DNA of 35,549 bases, from positions 1-35,549 of IMG/VR virus record IMGVR_UViG_3300021962_000311, one strand, 5' to 3'. The translations under genes and the position numbers were made by a program. The notes beneath the pieces were generated by a model. It saw nothing but the letters and a program-made list of their open reading frames with translations, ran no database searches and was not told the DNA's origin. The DNA is from a virus. Shown here piece by piece: positions 33,763 to 35,549 of this stretch (the first letter of the stretch is position 1; the number at the start of each line of letters is the position of its first letter).

Positions 33763-33780
33763 GGTCTCCTTCGGGAGACC
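33763..33780 (+). promoter_or_regulatory. 5'-terminal UUCG hairpin of the barrel-protein mRNA
   Basis: GGTCTCC (33763-33769), TTCG loop, GGAGACC (33774-33780): a C(UUCG)G tetraloop on a 7-bp stem. No T-run follows, so it is not a terminator. At the very 5' end it could shield the mRNA from decay. Confidence 0.6.
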
Positions 33781-33813
33781 AACCCCCTAAAGTTTATTAA
33801 CACGATTAATTCT

Positions 33814-34176
33814 ATGAAGTCTATTATTTTTGCAACCGCTGCTACTGTCCTTGCGGGTGGTTCCGCAATGGCAGCACCTTATGTAGAGTCTACTACTAAC
33901 GGTGGTCTTTATGGCACTGATTATTCTGGTGTCTGGACAGAAGTTCGTGTAGGAAATACTTGGAAAGTTGGCACTGGTTCTGTCTACGCTGAAATCGGTC
34001 CTGGTTATATCTGGGAAGACCAAGGTGGAGACCAAACTACAGCATCTGTAGAACTTGGTTTTCAAGTTCCTCTGAGTGAAAAAGTTTCTCTCCGAGCAAA
34101 GTATGAGGGTAACTACCTCACTGATGCTGATGTGCTTGACAACAGCGGTGAACTGAAAGTTCGTTATACTTTCTGA
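33814..34176 (+). CDS. Small exported outer-membrane beta-barrel-like protein
   Basis: 120 residues. A clear signal peptide (MKSIIFATAATVLAGGSAMA, cleaved after Ala20 by the A-x-A rule) is followed by about 100 residues of alternating polar/apolar strands (WTEVRVGNTWKVGTGSVYAE, TASVELGFQVPLSEKVSLRA) ending in LKVRYTF. A C-terminal aromatic residue preceded by alternating hydrophobic residues is the usual outer-membrane-protein sorting signal. Six to eight short strands would fit. The strong promoter and 5' hairpin predict high expression. It may alter the host surface, for example by blocking superinfection; this is inference. Confidence 0.6.
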   Translation: MKSIIFATAATVLAGGSAMAAPYVESTTNGGLYGTDYSGVWTEVRVGNTWKVGTGSVYAEIGPGYIWEDQGGDQTTASVELGFQVPLSEKVSLRAKYEGNYLTDADVLDNSGELKVRYTF

Positions 34177-34191
34177 GATATATAATGTAAC

Positions 34192-34205
34192 GGGGGGCAA
34201 CCCCC
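34192..34205 (+). terminator. Weak terminator-like hairpin before tRNA-Ser
   Basis: Five or six Gs (34192-34197) pair with CCCCC (34201-34205) around CAA, but only TT follows. It may end barrel-protein mRNA weakly or mark a processing point in front of the tRNA. Confidence 0.35.
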
Positions 34206-34213
34206 TTCATACT

Positions 34214-34299
34214 GGAAAGGTGGTCGAGTGGTTTATGGCAACGGTCTTGAAAACCGTCGAGGTTAATAGCCTCCGTGGGTTCAAATCCCACCCTTTCCG
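34214..34299 (+). tRNA. trnS-UGA: tRNA-Ser(UGA)
   Basis: 86 nt, class II. Acceptor GGAAAGG pairs with CCTTTCC, anticodon stem ACGGT/ACCGT around CTTGAAA (anticodon TGA), long variable arm (GAGGTTAATAGCCTC), T arm GTGGG-TTCAAAT-CCCAC. CCA is not encoded. It reads UCA codons. Confidence 0.93.
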
Positions 34300-34336
34300 T
34301 TGGAGTTATCTCCACAATGTCCTTTGTTTTTTTACA

Positions 34337-34522
34337 ATGAATTCCGCTGACGCAATGACTGCTGTTGAAAGCATCTTAGAGGACGTTGATGCCCTCATCG
34401 GTGCATTTCTGGATGCAGGTGAAGAGGAAAATGCTCAGGCACTTTGCGAAGAATTCAAAGAGTGGTTTCTTGAGTATGATTTTGGTAAAGATGTAAACAT
34501 TATGACGATGAAAGTTCTATGA
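34337..34522 (+). CDS. Small acidic protein, 61 aa
   Basis: ATG at 34337; the frame is open further upstream, but that part lies inside tRNA-Ser. The product (MNSADAMTAVESILEDVDAL start, then EEENAQALCEEFKEWFLEYDFG) is acidic and helical, probably a helical hairpin. The stop overlaps the next start (ATGA). Function unknown. Confidence 0.55.
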   Translation: MNSADAMTAVESILEDVDALIGAFLDAGEEENAQALCEEFKEWFLEYDFGKDVNIMTMKVL

Positions 34523-34728
34523 CTGAAGAAAATTCATTCGTAACCAAAGATGAAACTTATGCTGCTATTCCATTTGGGGATAAGTTTATGATTATTCATA
34601 ACGGGCAGCAACTTACTGTTTGTGATACCATTCAGGATGCCAAAGAATACATCCTGAAACGTCACAAAAAATCTCTGAACAAAAAGGTCAAGAAAACCGC
34701 ACTTTCAGAGATATTAGAAGAACAATAA
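34519..34728 (+). CDS. Small hypothetical protein, 69 aa
   Basis: Starts in an ATGA overlap. A beta-rich first half (YAAIPFGDKFMIIHNGQQLTV) with a D-T-x-x-DAKEYI helix is followed by a very basic tail (KRHKKSLNKKVKKTALSEIL). The strand-then-helix pattern with a DAK helix recurs in the two genes that follow. Function unknown. Confidence 0.6.
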   Translation: MTEENSFVTKDETYAAIPFGDKFMIIHNGQQLTVCDTIQDAKEYILKRHKKSLNKKVKKTALSEILEEQ

Positions 34729-34731
34729 ATA
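34724..34731 (+). promoter_or_regulatory. Late promoter AATAAATA
   Basis: AATAAATA matches NATAAATA and overlaps the stop codon of the preceding gene. Transcription would start near 34741, with GGAGAG and the ATG at 34760 close behind. Confidence 0.5.
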
Positions 34732-34759
34732 AAAGAAATATCTTTAAAGGAGAGAACTA

Positions 34760-34999
34760 ATGGCATCTTATGTTGTCAAACTGAAGGAAAAGTATGCTTT
34801 CTGGGCTGCTGCTGATGATTCAGCATGGACCGATAACATTGAAGAAGCAAAAGTTTATGCTAGGAAAGCAGAAGCGGAAGCAGCATTAGGTGAAGAAATT
34901 CCTACCTATTATGAACTTGAAGTAGTTGACGCTGCTAAAGTTCCTGCTCCTGAAGCACCTGCTGAAGAAGCACCTGCTGAAGAACCTGCTGCTGAGTAA
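34760..34999 (+). CDS. Small protein with acidic Ala/Pro/Glu tail, 79 aa
   Basis: A strong RBS (AAAGGAGAG) precedes the ATG. About 1-55 forms a small strand-helix domain (SYVVKLKEKYAFWAAADDSA, then WTDNIEEAKVYARKAEAEAAL). The tail is a repeat of APEAP/AEEAP units, acidic and disordered. The domain is related to that of the next gene. It stands behind a late-promoter motif. Function unknown. Confidence 0.65.
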   Translation: MASYVVKLKEKYAFWAAADDSAWTDNIEEAKVYARKAEAEAALGEEIPTYYELEVVDAAKVPAPEAPAEEAPAEEPAAE

Positions 35000-35001
35000 T
35001 T

Positions 35002-35355
35002 ATGTCGTACATTGTGAGAGTTATTGGTTATAGTGCTTATTGGACTGGTGACACCAAACCTGGAAAGTGCTGGTCCGAAAGCATTAATGACGCTAAGTTA
35101 TTCGATAGTAAAGATGATGCAGAGAAAATTGTAGAAACTGGTTGGAATATGGAGGCAGTTGATTACGATTATGCACTTGCTAATCCACAAACTCCTCCGC
35201 CCAACTGGGATGCAATCGACCTTGCTGCTAAAAAACTGAAAAGAAAAAATTCTGGTCGTGGATTTAAAGTTGCTCCTCCCGAAGAAAAACCTCACGCTAT
35301 TGTAGAGGAACTAGAACAGGAAGATTTTGAAGAAAACTTTATTCCACTCAAATGA
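35002..35355 (+). CDS. Small hypothetical protein, paralog of the preceding gene
   Basis: 117 residues, starting 2 nt after the previous stop. The first 50 residues (SYIVRVIGYSAYWTGDTKPG, CWSESINDAKLFDSKDDAEKIV) repeat the plan of the 79-aa protein: S-Y-x-V, an aromatic YW, W-x-x-x-I-x-x-AK and a DAE helix. A Lys/Arg-rich stretch (KKLKRKNSGRG) and an acidic end (EELEQEDFEENF) follow. Function unknown; the stop overlaps the next ATG. Confidence 0.65.
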   Translation: MSYIVRVIGYSAYWTGDTKPGKCWSESINDAKLFDSKDDAEKIVETGWNMEAVDYDYALANPQTPPPNWDAIDLAAKKLKRKNSGRGFKVAPPEEKPHAIVEELEQEDFEENFIPLK

Positions 35356-35468
35356 TTAAATTTATCGTTTCAATTATGGAGAACCCCGTGCTTGTAGCAC
35401 TAATGGGTTCTCTTTTAGTAATTATGCCCATTATTGGTATATCATATGTCCACCGAAAAAGAATTTGA
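35352..35468 (+). CDS. Small membrane protein, 38 aa
   Basis: ATG at 35352 in an ATGA overlap, TGA at 35466. Residues 12-32 (PVLVALMGSLLVIMPIIGI) form one membrane span, with a basic end (HRKRI). The next ORF starts within its last codons. Function unknown. Confidence 0.5.
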   Translation: MIKFIVSIMENPVLVALMGSLLVIMPIIGISYVHRKRI

Positions 35469-35549
35469 AATCCTTCATATCAGTTATAGACCTGGAAGGT
35501 CGGAACATCCTGGCGATGAGGTAGATTCAGCATACGATTATCGTTGGTA
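35446..35549 (+). CDS. Hypothetical protein, N-terminal fragment
   Basis: ATG at 35446, overlapping the previous ORF by 23 nt and open to the right edge. The visible part (MSTEKEFEILHISYRPGRSE start, then DEVDSAYDYRW) shows no recognisable motif. 3' truncated by the window. Confidence 0.45.
   Translation, partial: MSTEKEFEILHISYRPGRSEHPGDEVDSAYDYRW

Noticed and set aside
34181-34186. TATAAT before tRNA-Ser
   Set aside because: No acceptable -35 element at 16-18 nt upstream, and no TG extension.
34220-34336. N-terminal extension of the 61-aa ORF into tRNA-Ser
   Set aside because: The first 39 codons lie mostly in the tRNA and its short hairpin spacer; ATG at 34337 is the sensible start.

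Overview
The window is a segment of a T4-like marine cyanophage genome (a myovirus of Synechococcus or Prochlorococcus). The evidence is a run of T4-family genes with recognisable proteins (gp33, gp59, gp32, gp53, gp48, gp4, gp54, gp26, gp27- and gp5-type hub proteins, a collar-domain tail fibre). Genes typical of cyanophages lie among them: cobS, speD, a DUF1825 protein of cyanobacterial type, and many very small ORFs. AT-rich coding, tight TAATG/ATGA start-stop overlaps and two phage tRNAs fit this.

Layout. (1) 1-2500, plus strand: replication and late-transcription cluster: PD-(D/E)XK nuclease (5' truncated), gp33, gp59, DUF1825 protein, gp32. The 32/59/33 neighbourhood is also found in T4. 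(2) 2533-5201, minus strand: gp4, a conserved unidentified protein, gp48 and gp53, converging on gp32 at a bidirectional terminator. (3) 5238-20968, plus strand: the tail and baseplate-hub operon: gp54, gp26 with an apparent programmed -1 frameshift into a short downstream frame, three consecutive tape-measure/hub-like proteins (two with peptidoglycan-hydrolase domains), a gp27-like hub protein, a 1,566-aa OB-fold hub protein with surface-type domains, and a needle-like spike. (4) 20980-22868: speD, two paralogous small proteins, tRNA-Thr(UGU), a string of 32-62-aa ORFs (four with a membrane segment), then a consensus sigma-70 promoter followed at once by a terminator. (5) 22874-28744: a perfect late promoter and a 1,942-aa collar-domain tail fibre. 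(6) 28721-33725: a minus-strand small gene, two overlapping small ORFs, a VWA/HExxH protein, a hypothetical protein, a YkgJ-like cysteine-cluster protein and the CobS-like AAA+ ATPase. (7) 33729-35549: a small secreted outer-membrane-barrel-like protein behind a strong promoter and UUCG hairpin, tRNA-Ser(UGA), and further small genes, including two paralogs behind a late promoter.

Two promoter classes are visible. Host-type TTGACA-17-TATAAT promoters (1472, 22787, 31449, 33729) suit early or middle transcription. NATAAATA motifs (5199, 22874, 34724; possibly 6693 and 19726) match the T4-type late promoter. gp33, encoded here, is the co-activator that links late sigma factor to the sliding clamp in T4.

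Most notable observations: tandem slippery heptamers plus a stem-loop at the end of gp26; a modular series of three tail proteins standing where T4 has its tape measure and lysozyme hub; Ig-like and Calx-beta-like segments inside a hub protein; a CobS-type ATPase near a VWA protein that carries a metallopeptidase motif, suggesting a MoxR/VWA machine; and a possible ~47-nt RNA at 22822-22868. Family assignments rest on reading the translated sequences; no search was run.
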